NCBI RefSeq assembly: GCF_900747795.2
Contig: NC_041401.2
Location: 127,895,447-127,959,446, forward strand
Source of the DNA: Erpetoichthys calabaricus
Lineage: Eukaryota; Chordata; Cladistia; Polypteriformes; Polypteridae
Direction of reading: 5' to 3'
Length of the DNA stretch: 64,000 nt
Shown here: piece by piece, positions 1 to 33,288 of the stretch
How positions within the stretch are numbered: position 1 is the stretch's first letter
How the letters are laid out: each line of letters opens with the position of its first letter
Made by a program: the position numbers and the translations under genes
The notes under the pieces: model-generated
Told to the model about the DNA's origin: nothing
Seen by the model: the letters and a program-made list of their open reading frames with translations, nothing else
Database searches by the model: none

Positions 1-620
1 GTTTATTTACCTCAGCAGCAACATTCATGTCTCTGGTGAATCTTCCTATGGAGTCAGTAGACGGATTGGGAGAACATGCGGGGTCATGAGGTCGCTGGTA
101 AGGGGTGTGTGGCGCTTCCAATATCTTTGTAAAAAGATGAAGGTCCAAGTCTTTAGAGTCCTGGTGCTTCCTGTCTTGCTATATGGTTGCGAGACATGGA
201 CGCTATCCAGTGACCTGAGACGAAGACTGGACTCCTTCAGTACTGTGTCTCTTCTGAGAATCCTTGGGTGCCGCTGGTTTGGCTTTGTGCCGAATATGCG
301 GTTGCTCATGGAGTCCCAAATGACGCACATTACCTGCATTGTGATGGAGTGTCAGTTACGGCACTACAGCCAAGTGGTGTGATTCCTCAAGAGTGATCCG
401 GCTTGCAGGATCCTCATTGCCGAGGACCCGAGTGGCTGGACCAGGCCAAGGGGACGCCCACATAACACCTGACTGTGGCAGATAGATGGTCATTTCTGGA
501 AGGAGGGACTGGACCACGTGTCCGGCTAGGAGGTTGCCAACCAGGATCCCGAGCTGTTTTGTTGTGTGGTGGGTGCAGCAATGAGTTGTACCAGTGCATG
601 CTCCCCAACCCGACCTGACA
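1..620 (+). mobile_element. LINE 3' end (APE-type non-LTR retrotransposon), cut by window edge
   Basis: The + strand encodes the C-terminal end of a LINE reverse-transcriptase ORF: a VLPVLLYGCETWTLSSDLRR segment near 165-225, then GCRWFGF near 270 and WTRPRGRPH near 440-465, with stops and frame changes between them. The same order of motifs occurs at 50160-50560 inside the longer copy at 47615-50590, so both belong to one family. The element runs off the left edge and fades after the GACCTGACAT-like end near 620. The clade is uncertain; it looks RTE-like. It is an old, broken copy. Confidence 0.8.
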
Positions 621-1259
621 TGTGTATGTGCATTACACAGTATATGTATATGTTACATGGTGCTACACATTATTATGCAAGTTTATTTAATTGCATCTTA
701 TTTTCTCTTTTGAGTAAAATATTTGTAAATGTTTACATTGTTCTGGGCTTGCAAATAAAACTATGAAAATAAATGGAACTACTCTGAATATGTCCTCTTG
801 TGTTTTTCAGATAGGGAAGTCATAAGTTTCATCCCAAGGTAATTATTTAAGGTAAGCATGACAGGTAGTTGTATTCATTAATCATGGCATCGTTGACAAG
901 CACATGCAAGTAAGAATTTCCCTGTGCTCTGCGCATGTGACAATGATGACCATGTAAACCTTAAAATATCTTTTCACCTTTACGTCGTTATTATGCTTCA
1001 GGCAAGTGCAACCCATGTGTTTAATTTCCCTTGTCCTTGAACCAAAAAAATGGTGAAACTACACATACTGTATTTACCCTTCATTATAACAATCAAAGAA
1101 ACCTTTATTATTTAAATATGGCACATATGCGCAAACACATATATCACGAAACGCTTCAGATGAAAAGGGGAAAATATAGCGCAGTATGAACAGCAAAACT
1201 AAAAACTATGCCGTGTAATGAATGATAATAAAGGGAACTAACCTTAGCAAAGTTGGGCT
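621..1259. other. No gene or repeat recognised
   Basis: AT-rich unique-looking sequence between the LINE end and the CpG-richer stretch. In human, CLCN6 lies head to head with MTHFR, but I see no CLCN6-like coding exon on the minus strand here. Confidence 0.4.
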
Positions 1260-1760
1260 AATACGCGTTCGGGCGAAGGACACTATAAAACCACTAATCT
1301 AGCTAACATTTTCGAGAATTTGAAACACAAATCGACGCAGCCAAATTCCTTCCGAGCCTCCTGAACCGTGACGTTAGTTTTAAAAGCTCAACACGTGCAG
1401 TTCGCGCCGGCTCCCCGGTCACGTGTTCAAGAAAAGGTGGGGCCAATTGGAAAAGCAGGCAGGGCCTTTTAGGGCTTAATCCACAATCGCATGTGAATGT
1501 CTATGGAGAAGCGTGCGTGTGGCTTTGGATACAAGAGTCTTTGAGCAGAGTGCCAGCAGCCGTGGGCACAGCTAATAAAGTTACGGCTTTTTCGACATAA
1601 GAGGTGTAGTAGTGTGTCAGATTCTTTGGAAGGAACGAACGGTTGTGTTCACGGACAGAGACGAAAGGAAACTCATCCCGGGTCAGTTATTGACAGCCGT
1701 GCGCTTGCTTGCAGATTTATTGTCTGCTTCTGAGGCTTAGACTCGGTCGGGATGCCCCAC
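1260..1760 (+). promoter_or_regulatory. Candidate MTHFR promoter / 5' untranslated exon region
   Basis: This stretch has clearly more CpG than its surroundings (for example around 1395-1420). It contains two CACGTG E-boxes (1392-1397 and 1420-1425) and an inverted-symmetric CCAAT site (1443-1447). The first coding exon of MTHFR has a splice acceptor ending at 4076, so at least one untranslated exon must lie upstream, and this is the only promoter-like block in the 3.4 kb before it. CACGTG is bound by USF/MYC-type factors in general. I cannot fix a transcription start or the first donor. It could also serve a divergent neighbour outside the window. Confidence 0.45.
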
Positions 1761-2225
1761 CACCGCGATGGTGGACATTTTATATTTGTGTCTTATCTTT
1801 GTTTAGCAACATCTTAATGTTGTGAACATCATTCTTTATAGCGAGTCATAGTATTTCAGAATGAACTTTATGTTATTTGCAGTTTATTACGATTCATTGT
1901 CTTTTATTTATTTATTTTAGTCTATTCTGTTAATAATAGCTTTATTTTTGTTTATCATGCTGCTTTTAGTTCATTTTAATTACAATTCTTGTCATAGCAT
2001 TCAGTTTTATTTACATATTAGCAGGCTTTTCATTCATCCCAGTATATGTTTTTTATTACTATTAATCGTGTTGCTTTTCAGTTTTATTTCAGTTAGCGTG
2101 GCCTTAGTTTTTCGTCTTCTGTTACGTCAAATCACATTTTCATTAGTCAGTTGTGTTATTAAGACATTTCAGTCAGATTGAGTTAGTTGTGTATTTAAAA
2201 TTATAACCTTAGATCTATCAGTCAG

Positions 2226-2421
2226 CCTGATAGGAATTTTCATTGATTATAAGCAATCCATTTATGACACTGCTATTCATATAAAAATTATCCAATACAC
2301 ATTTTTAGTCAAAAATAGGGAGACCTGATAGGAATTTTCATTGATTATAAGCAATCCATTTATGACACTGCTATTCATATAAAAATTATCCAATACACAT
2401 TTTTAGTCAAAAATAGGGAGA
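2226..2421. repeat. Perfect 98-bp tandem duplication (two copies)
   Basis: Positions 2226-2323 and 2324-2421 read identically base for base. The unit starts CCTGATAGGAATTTTC and ends AAAAATAGGGAGA. It contains no motif I recognise. Two identical copies imply a very recent duplication or an assembly artefact. Confidence 0.95.
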
Positions 2422-4076
2422 CGTATAGATGTGTCACTTTTAATAATTACTTGTTGGTTGTGTTTTGTTTTTTATTTGGTTCTGTTAAGACATAATTGCT
2501 ACACACCCTATTGAAAATGTGTCAAGTGGTGTGTACTGCATGCTCTTTGGATAAGTAAATATGAGGCATGATAAAAAAACATGGTGACAGTTAACCTGTC
2601 CAGGCAATACTGTTACTTGCTTCGAGATGTGCATTTGTCAAATGGTTAATACATGAATACTGATCCTGCAGAATGATTAAAATATGGTGTTCTTAAGTTT
2701 GTCATTTGCTTTTCACTAAGAAGTTACTAAAAACAGAAATAATTAACATTATTTTCAAAATATTCAGTTATAAAGCTTTAGTAGCACAGTACCATGTAAA
2801 AGGGAAGAGAACATTTTAAAATGCTAAATGAATAAAAATGGTAAAATATGCAAGTTTCTTACTGAAGTATTCTGTTTAATCCCCATCATTGAAATCTACA
2901 GTGACAAAATTATCAACTTAAAGTAATATGTTCAGCAGTGACATGCACAATATCAGTTTTGTAATGCCTTGGCCCTTCAGCCTTTTAATTTGTGTTAGGA
3001 AGGTGCAGACAAAAATGCATATGTTGTAATGCATGTTGGTATCCACTGTCATGTCTAAAATAGTCCATATCCTAATGTAGCACAGTTATTAATTTGAAAT
3101 GCCAAGATAGCATGCCATCATTCGGAGTATTATCGAATAGTTTTTATTTGCAGATTTTTTTTTCTATATGTAATTTTGTGGGCAGTGTTCCTAAAACTGT
3201 GTGCTGTCCTGTGAAATAACCTGTTTTTTTAATTTGCAGCTTGGAGACTATATGATTTTTGCTTCTCAGCCTATTGGTAGGGATTTTGCAGTTTAGCAGA
3301 GCGATAGCCATGGTTTACGTGGATTATGACAAAGATCTGTCACTAATGGTGCTTCGGTCTCCCACTCCCTCTGAGGTCCTATTGCAATGCAAGGAGGAAT
3401 AATTTCTATACTGAATGTGAAAGCAAAAAGGTGGTGTGTAGAGCCTACAGCAAAACAAAGCCATGTTTATAGATTTTAGGTGCTTGTGTTAAGTGGTTTA
3501 AATATTACAGTATTATCGTCTATAATAAGTTTCTTTTACTAAATAGTACAATTGATTCTTTTGGGACCTTTTATCACAAGAGTTTACCACAGTTGTTTTA
3601 ATGGCATGATGAATGCAAAATTTGCATTTTAAGGAATGGTAAAGGCAGGTGCAAAAATGTGCTGTGTCCTATAATGGCACTAGAACTGGACTCTTAAGTT
3701 TACATATTGTCTTCCTTCTCTTACTTATTCTGTGACCCTAAGTAAAAAAAACTTTAAACTTGCCTGTGTACCAAATGTTCTAAAAAATAAAAATTAAATG
3801 TTAAAGATTTCACTGTTTACTTAAACAGAACATTAACCTTCCATTTCACTACAGAAGGCAGTTAGTTGTGTAAAGACTGAAAAATTCCTGAAGATTGTTT
3901 ATACCTCTTTATAAGTAGCTCCTCCTCCAATGCAGTCTTTTCTACACACAAAAAATCATGCATTAGGCACTTTCTATGTCATTTTTGTAAACTTATTTTT
4001 GCATATTAGTCTAAGACATTCATTTTCAAAAAGGCTTACTTCAGTATTTCAGCAAGTGTTCTTGTTTTTTCTTCAG
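2422..4076. other. Probable 5' intron of MTHFR, no gene recognised
   Basis: AT-rich sequence between the promoter-like block and the first coding exon. It ends in a pyrimidine-rich tract and CAG (4074-4076), a good splice acceptor. It contains a 30-codon ORF at 3310-3402, listed separately; otherwise I see nothing to annotate. Confidence 0.4.
3310..3402 (+). other. Short ORF (30 aa) in strong start context upstream of MTHFR
   Basis: An ATG in a GCCATGG context opens 30 codons (starts MVYVDYDKDLSL, ends LLQCKEE) before TAA. An acceptor-like TTTTGCAG lies about 15 nt upstream. If this segment were a 5' untranslated exon of MTHFR, this would be an upstream ORF. It resembles no family I know and may be chance. 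Confidence 0.2.
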
Positions 4077-4096
4077 GTTAGTCCTGGCTTTCCACC

Positions 4097-26925
<22,829 letters not shown>

Positions 26926-27772
26926 TGGTGAGGATGCCCCAGAACAGCATCAGGTCACCTTTCTTGGGTTAAAGTTGACATGTTTGAATATAAGTTATCA
27001 AGAGACAACACTGGAGCAGGACTGACACTCCATTCACAGAATAACAGCATAAAGATGTTGATGACAGACTACTTTAAAAATTAATAAGTTTCTAATTTTT
27101 ACTATTTTTACTTGTTTTATTGTGAAGCTACTATCCATGCAACACTTGGAGTCCAAAAAACCCTTTTTGAAAATTTCAGCCACAACACCTTCAGACAATT
27201 AGACATCATTTGTGTTTTTAAACCACTCTTCCTGTTGAATGCACAGATTCCGCAGAGGGCCAAGAATGAGAGCGCTGTAATGTGCGGTGGAGATGTCAGA
27301 GAGCCACTTAAGTCTTCGGTATTTGGGGTCCAGCTCCGCTCTTTTTAACCTGCTGCTGAAATTGGTAAGGGTCAGTATGTACCTCAGAGTGGAGTGTGGC
27401 TCCTATGAGCTTTTACCCAAATGAAACTGATATTTGACCCCCATTAAACAAAACGGTGGCAGCAAGTAACCATGGGGTCAGACTTTTATTATCCTGTTGT
27501 TCTATTGTTGATTGTTTAAGATGAATAGGAACAGAATTTTAGCCTGACCATTTTTAATTTCTGTATATCAAATGTATTTATTTGAAAATCAAACAGTTTG
27601 GAAGTATGTTGTGAACATTGTTCATTCTAATGAAGCAGTACAATATGCGCAACATAAATGCAGCTCAAGTTTTTGTAAGGTATTTAAAATGCTTTCTGAC
27701 TAAAGACTGTCTTATGTGCAGATCAAGCTATTGTCTATCTAATTCAGGTTTTCAGTGGGTTGGGACCTTTTG
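26926..27772 (+). other. MTHFR 3' untranslated region and downstream flank
   Basis: Follows the TAG without another coding exon. A variant polyadenylation signal ATTAAA lies at 27443-27448; no canonical AATAAA is seen before the SINE at 27775. The true transcript end cannot be fixed from sequence. Confidence 0.5.
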
Positions 27773-27774
27773 TA

Positions 27775-27990
27775 TGCAGCACTGGGTACAAGGCAGGAAC
27801 CAGCCTTGGATGAGGGGGTAGACTCATGCATGCATGCATTCATACATATGGGGCCGGTTTAGAAATGCCAAATAAGCTAACACACACACCTTTAAGATGT
27901 GGGAGTTAAACCCAGGCAGACACAGGGAGAGTATGCATTGTTCACACAGATAGCAAGGCAGTATGGGAATTCCACCCAGGCTGTGAGTTT
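27775..27990 (-). repeat. Old tRNA-SINE, reverse orientation
   Basis: GGGTACAAGGCAGGAACCAGC, a CATGCATGCATTCATACATA stretch, GGGGCCGGTTTAGAAATGCC, and AACCCAGGCAGACACAGGGAG follow the reverse-complement order of the SINE consensus visible elsewhere in the window. Diverged but clear. Confidence 0.65.
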
Positions 27991-28121
27991 ACAGATACCC
28001 ATTGTGCTTCTGTGTGAAACTTTTGCTGGACATATTGTGGTTATTTTAGCTGCTTGTCATCTGATAATGGTGTGTGTTTGCTTTCTTTAGAGTATATTGG
28101 TTCAAAAAGGATACCAACATA

Positions 28122-29719
28122 CAGTTGTGCTTGAAAGTTTGTGAACCCTTTAGAATTTTCTATATTTCTGCAAAAATATGCCCTAAAACATCATCAGAGT
28201 TTCACTCAAGTCCTAAAAGTAGATAGAGAAACCAGTTAAACAAATGAGACAAAAATATTATACTTGGTCATTTATTTATTGAGGAAAATGATCGAATATT
28301 ACATATTTGTGAGTGGCAAAAGTATGTGAACCTCCAGGATTAGCAGTTAATTTGAAGGTGAAGTTAGAGTCGGGTGTTTTCAATCAATGAGATGACAATC
28401 AGGTGTGAGTGGGCACCCTTTGTTATTTAAAGAACAGGGATCTATCAAAGTCTGCTCTTCACAACACGTTTGTGGAAGTGTATCATGGCATGAACAAAGG
28501 AGATTTCTGAGGACCTCAGAAAAAGAGTTGTTGCTCATCAGGCTGGAAAAGGTTACAAAACCATCTCTAAAGAGTTTGGACTCCACTAATCCACAGTCAG
28601 ACAGATTGTGTACAAATGGATGAAATTCAAGACTATTGTTACCCTCCCCAGGAGTGGTTGACCAACAAAGATCACTCCAATGTAATGTAATAGTCGGCGA
28701 GGTCACAAAGGACCCCAGGGTAACTTCTAAGCAACTGAAGGCCTCTCTCACATTGGCTAATGTTCATGTTCATGAGTCCACCATCAGGAGAACACTGAAC
28801 AACAATGGTGTGCATGGCAGGGTTGCAATGAGAAAGTCACTGCTCTCCAAAAAAAACATTGCTGCTCGTCTGCAGTTTGCTAAAGATCACATGGACAAAC
28901 CAGAAGGCTATTGGAAGGATGTTTTGTGGACGGATGAGACCAAAATAGAACTTTTTGGTTTAAATGAAAAGCGTTATGTGTGGAGGAAGGAAAACACTGC
29001 ATTCCAGCATAAGAACCTTATCCCATCTGTGAAACATGGTAGTGGTAGTATCATGGTTTGGGCCTGTTTTGCTTCATCTGGGCCAGGACAGCTTGCCTTC
29101 ATTGATAGAACAATGAATTCTGAATTACATCAGAGAATTCTAAAGAAAAATGTCAGGACATCTGTCCATGAACTGGATCTCAAGAGAAGGTAGGTCATGC
29201 AGCAAGACAACGACCCTAAGCACACAAGTTGTTCTACCAAAGAATGGCTAAAGAAGAGTAAAGTTAATGTTTTAAAATGGCCAAGTCAAAGTCCTGACCT
29301 TAATCCAATTAAAATGTTGTGGAAGGGCCTGAAGCAAGCAGTTAATGTGAGGAAACCCGCCAACATCCCAGAGTTGAAGCTGTTCTGTACGGAGGAATGG
29401 GCTCAAATTCCTCCAAGCTTGTGTGCAGGACTGATCAACAGTTACCGGAAAATTTTAGTTGCAGTTATTGCTGCAAAGGGGGGTCACGCCAGATACTGAA
29501 AGCAAAGGTTCACATACTTTTGCCACTCACAAATATGTAAAATTCGATCATTTTCCTTATTAAATAAATGACCAAGTATAATAATTTTGTCTCATTTGTT
29601 TAACTGGTTTCTCTTTATCTACTTTTAGGACTTGAGTGAAAATCTGATGATGTTTTAGGTCATATTTATGCAGAAATATAGAAAATTCTAAAGGGTTTAC
29701 AAACTTTCAAGCACAACTG
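28122..29719 (+). mobile_element. Tc1 transposon with about 213-bp terminal inverted repeats
   Basis: Starts CAGTTGTGCTTGAAAG and ends CTTTCAAGCACAACTG, each bordered by TA (28120-28121, 29720-29721). The inverted repeats run about 28122-28334 and 29507-29719 and meet the coding region through a GTGAGTGGCAAAAGTATGTG motif and its reverse complement. 1598 bp, the usual size for a complete Tc1 element. The transposase inside is broken. Lies 1.2 kb downstream of MTHFR. Confidence 0.95.
28485..29499 (+). pseudogene. Tc1 transposase pseudogene
   Basis: The usual ATG (28485) is followed by a stop after two codons. The N-terminal DNA-binding part (ISEDLRKRVVAHQAGKGYKT, then STVRQIVYKWMKF) is open apart from a few stops. 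A frame change near 28675-28690 leads into a clean run from GEVTKDPRVTSKQLKASL to ELDLKRR, then one stop near 29194. The catalytic DDE residues are present: LWTDETKIELFG, QQDNDPKHTS, and SPDLNPIKMLW, where Lys replaces the usual Glu in NPIE. Ends AAKGGHARY. Inactive. Confidence 0.93.
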
Positions 29720-29721
29720 TA

Positions 29722-31426
29722 AAAATTAAACTTGCAGCAAAACAAGGGCCCTCGGCATACAGGGGTTCAGTATCAGAATAGTAGCTGAATAGAGAAGAGT
29801 AGAGAGGGTAATGGGAGTAATAAAGAAGGACCACATGAGGAATGAACACTGTGCAGACACGAGGTGAATAGTAATTTTATCTACATAATAATAAGCTATC
29901 CATTTTTGTGATTTAAAAAAATGGACATACAAAATAGACCCTCAAGGCTTCAGTCCTTTTTAGAATTTTGACACACCAAGTAAAACCAATTAATTGATGT
30001 TTGTTCTTGTGTTCTGTTTATTGAGTTTTTCCTGTTTGTTTGTGCAATTAAAATCCTCTGTTACTGTGACATCCCTTACTAAACTGTTTGCATTCCTTAT
30101 TGAGACTGTTGTTTGGTTGGGGGGGGGGGGGGGGGGTTATACCACTCTCCTAGTTTCTAATTTCTCTCTTTAAAGTGAACCATATGAAGAACTGACCTGC
30201 ACCGTGTGAGTGACTGGCATCGCCCCACTGCCCAGGGTACATTGAATCTTTCTGCCACACCTGCTGAACTCTTTCTGTTGGTCATTTGAGTTGGTGCCCC
30301 TTAATTCCCCTCCAGGACCCTTCATCATGCAAGCAGACTGTATTTTGAAAGTCTCCACAGGCCCTGCACTCCTTTTGAGTATTGGTGCCTTTGGAAAATC
30401 ATTTGTACACTCACTCTACATAATGAGGACTTTTGGGCTGAAACACACCAGGCCCTTAGCATTGTCCTTTGTGAGAAATGTATCTTAATTTCTGTGGACA
30501 AACAGCCACTTCAGACCATGTTTGTACGGGAAAAGCTGACTTGTTTCTCTGAAGTGTTTGCCCATGGCACAAAGGCGAAAAAAGGAGTTGCATGGTGGTA
30601 GTAGTATTAGCAGTGCTATTGTCATTTGTACCGGTTACTGCACTGGTAGCGTTAATGTAATCTTGTGTATAGAGTACAGTGAAATCCGTTCTTTAATGCT
30701 TGACCAAGATGAAAAGTGTCACCCATCTTCAGTGCCGTGAGAAATTAGCGTTTTAACACAATTGACCTACCTGCTATAGTCCTTATTCCTGTTTCCATAC
30801 CACTTGTTCTGTTATGCCCTTAGTCCCAGGAATTTTGTGTTGGAAAAGGATAAAAAAAAACCCCACTGTAGGCTGTATCACCTAACCAGACTGAAAAAAT
30901 GAAAATCTTGAAAAAGTATGTATAAACTGTACAGTAAGTTAAAAATCTGTTATTCATAAGCAGAGTTTAGCCTTTAAATATTAAATTGGCCGAAATAAAA
31001 ACACAGTCACTGTAGGTTATTCTGCAATGGAGTTTGCCTGCTCCTTAGCCCTAACCTCCTACCTGGACTTATCTAATAGGATGTGAAGCCATTGCGGAAC
31101 TCCAGAGTACACGTTTACATCAAGAAAGTCTCCACGTGTCCCTTCCTGTCTTAGGCCTAGTCCACAATAACACAAATATGAAAACACATCTCTCTTATTC
31201 ATTTTGGTCTTACATTTGCAGCGAGTCAGTGCTAAAGACCGCCAGAAGTGATTCATTTTGAAAATGCTCTCTAAAGTGTATACATTGTAAAACGATAAAT
31301 CTGGGGAAGCAGTATGCTTTAAAAGGGGAATCTGCTTTTCAAAAAAGCTGATACTTGTTGTGATCAGCTTTGTCATGATAGCTCCCTTTATGATCTCATC
31401 TTTACTGTAAGGACAGTACTACACTG
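29722..31426. other. Intergenic, no gene recognised
   Basis: 1.7 kb with a G-run at about 30120-30136. Short ORFs in several frames look like chance; none resembles a known protein. Confidence 0.5.
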
Positions 31427-31982
31427 TGTAAAAGCTAGCCCGGCCACAGACGGACATGACACAAATGTTCAAAACACACAGGTTTATTTACAGAACTATT
31501 TACAGTTGGTTCTACGCACTCACACACTGCTCCTCAGTCTCTATCTCTCTTCGACCGCCTCCACTCCTCTCTCGCAAGCACCATCTCCCGACTCCAGCTC
31601 CCCAAAGGGAGTGAGGCGGCCCCTTTTATCATGCCCTCAGATGTGCTCCAGGTGCTTGGTGATGGTCTTCCGGCAGCACTTCCTGGTATGGCGGAAGTGC
31701 TGACCTTGCAACCAGAAGCACTCCGGGTGTACACGGTTCCTGGAGCGGCAGCACTTCCTGGTGTGGTGGAAGTGCTGTCCTCCAGGGCTCAGGAACCATC
31801 CAGGCAGCCCCTTGTTTGAGCCACGGACCCCCACAGGGTTGATCTTCCAAGCTCCGTATCCGTGACCCTTGATGGAAATCAGGGGGGCTGCCCTCTTGTG
31901 TCCAGGGAAGATATTGCCCCTTTCCCTGTCCTTCCCTGATCCAGGTGTCCCAGTGGGGCAAGGTCCCTGGCCGTCTGCTACA
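31427..31982 (-). mobile_element. Solo LTR, 556 bp
   Basis: On the minus strand it begins TGTAGCAGACGG (at 31982) and ends GCTTTTACA (at 31427), so the ends form TGT...ACA. ACTG flanks both sides (31423-31426 and 31983-31986), a 4-bp target duplication. Inside, in minus-strand order, are a GATAAAAGG TATA-like box (about 31625-31635) and an AATAAA (about 31485), spaced as promoter and polyadenylation signal in U3-R-U5. Two related GCAGCACTTCC segments lie in U3. No internal region, primer-binding site or coding sequence is adjacent, so it is a fossil left by LTR recombination. Superfamily not determined. Confidence 0.75.
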
Positions 31983-31986
31983 ACTG

Positions 31987-32779
31987 TGAAACACGCAAAT
32001 ATTTGCTTTATTTATTTGGTCACATCTCTAGGCGTGTATCTTTCAAAGCTTTCCCAGCCTTATGCCTATATAAATGTAATGGAATTATTATTATTATGTC
32101 CATTTGTAAGTAGTGATGAGGGAAACGGTGAAATTGAATTTGCAGTGAAACTCATTGTTCTGCTTCACAAAGAAAAAAAATAGTGAAATAAATTGTTTCA
32201 CTTCCATTGTGGCATTCACACAAGAAGAAAGGTGTTTATTTCCTTTCTAGAGCCATTTCAGCACTAATTCTGCATATGTCTGCTTGTCATTTAATATTTA
32301 ATTAAAGACCTCTAATGGAAAAAAATAAAACTGAATTTACTCGACTAGCCTAAGCTAGGATAAGGCACTTGCAAGGGTAACAGCAGGGTGGCTTTCTGTG
32401 TGGTGACATTTTTGTTGAGGAGAAAACGCGGTTAAAGTGCACAATGGTGTGTGGTGGTGCGTCTTTATCTGACAAATATGCAGCATGACATATTTTTGGA
32501 AAATGTACTGCACCTCTTTGCTATGATGTGAATGAGAAGCATCAATAGAACTGATTTTACAGGTATGGTACGTGTTACACACATTAGGCAGCTGCATAAA
32601 AGAACTCGTGTAAACGTGGATACGTAAGCAAGGCTTCAGGAAGCAATACTCCTGGTTTTCTACCAAAAAAAAGTTGAAACCCCACAAATTCCTTTAGTCA
32701 GTTTAATGTTGCATACTTGTACAAACCTCTACAAAACAAATTTTAGGGTCAGTTTTGAAAAACCGTATGTGAGCTGAAC
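31987..32779. other. Intergenic, nothing recognised
   Basis: 0.8 kb without a recognisable repeat or coding exon. Confidence 0.5.
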
Positions 32780-33288
32780 AGCAGCCATACCACCCAAACT
32801 TCAGAACGGGTCATCCACCTGAAGCTAGGCTTGTTCAGGCCCAGCCAGTACTTGGATGGGAGACCATCTAGGAAAAGCTTGGGTTGCTGCTGGAAGAGGT
32901 GTTGGCGAGGCCAGCAGGGGGCACTTACCCTGTGGTCTGTGTGTAGATCCCAGTGCCGTTACAGGGACACTGTGCTGTAAGAAAGGGTGCTGTCCTTTGG
33001 ATAAGACATAAAACTGAGGTCCTTATTCTATGTGGACATAAAAGACCCTGGGCATCTTTTGTAATGAGTAGGGTGCTTCCTATCTAAATTACCGCTCACA
33101 ACATGGTTATTCTAGCCTCCTAAACATCTCGTCTCTAATTGGCTGACTATCTCTCTGACCCCTTCATCTCCTCATAACTAATGTGTGGTGAGCATAGACT
33201 GGCTGCCATTAGATCACCCAGGTGGGTGCTGCGCGTTGGTGATGGTTGAAGTGGGTCCCACCACTGCATTAATATAGTGCTTTACATT
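32780..33288 (+). repeat. 5S rRNA-derived SINE (SINE3 type)
   Basis: The head, GCAGCCATACCACCC at 32781, followed by GAAGCTAGGC (A-box side) and AGTACTTGGATGGGAGACC (32847-32865), reproduces the 5S rRNA 5' end and internal promoter. The head then leaves 5S sequence and continues as a body with TCCTTTGGATAAGACATAAA, ACATAAAAGACCCTGGGCA, TGTGGTGAGCATAGACTGGC and GGTGGGTGCTGCGC, ending TATAGTGCTTTACATTGAAT. A genuine 5S gene would be about 120 bp and unfused. A pyrimidine-rich CTTCTCCTCC tract follows. Confidence 0.85.

Noticed and set aside
1-1260. CLCN6 on the minus strand next to MTHFR
   Set aside because: Expected from mammalian synteny, but no CLCN6 coding sequence could be read here.
31629-31994. 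121-codon minus-strand ORF
   Set aside because: It lies wholly inside the solo LTR and has no known domain; LTR U3 sequence of high GC content often stays open by chance.
32780-32900. Possible genuine 5S rRNA gene
   Set aside because: Only the first part matches 5S, with mismatches, and it runs into a known SINE-type body; a gene would be complete and end in a T-run.
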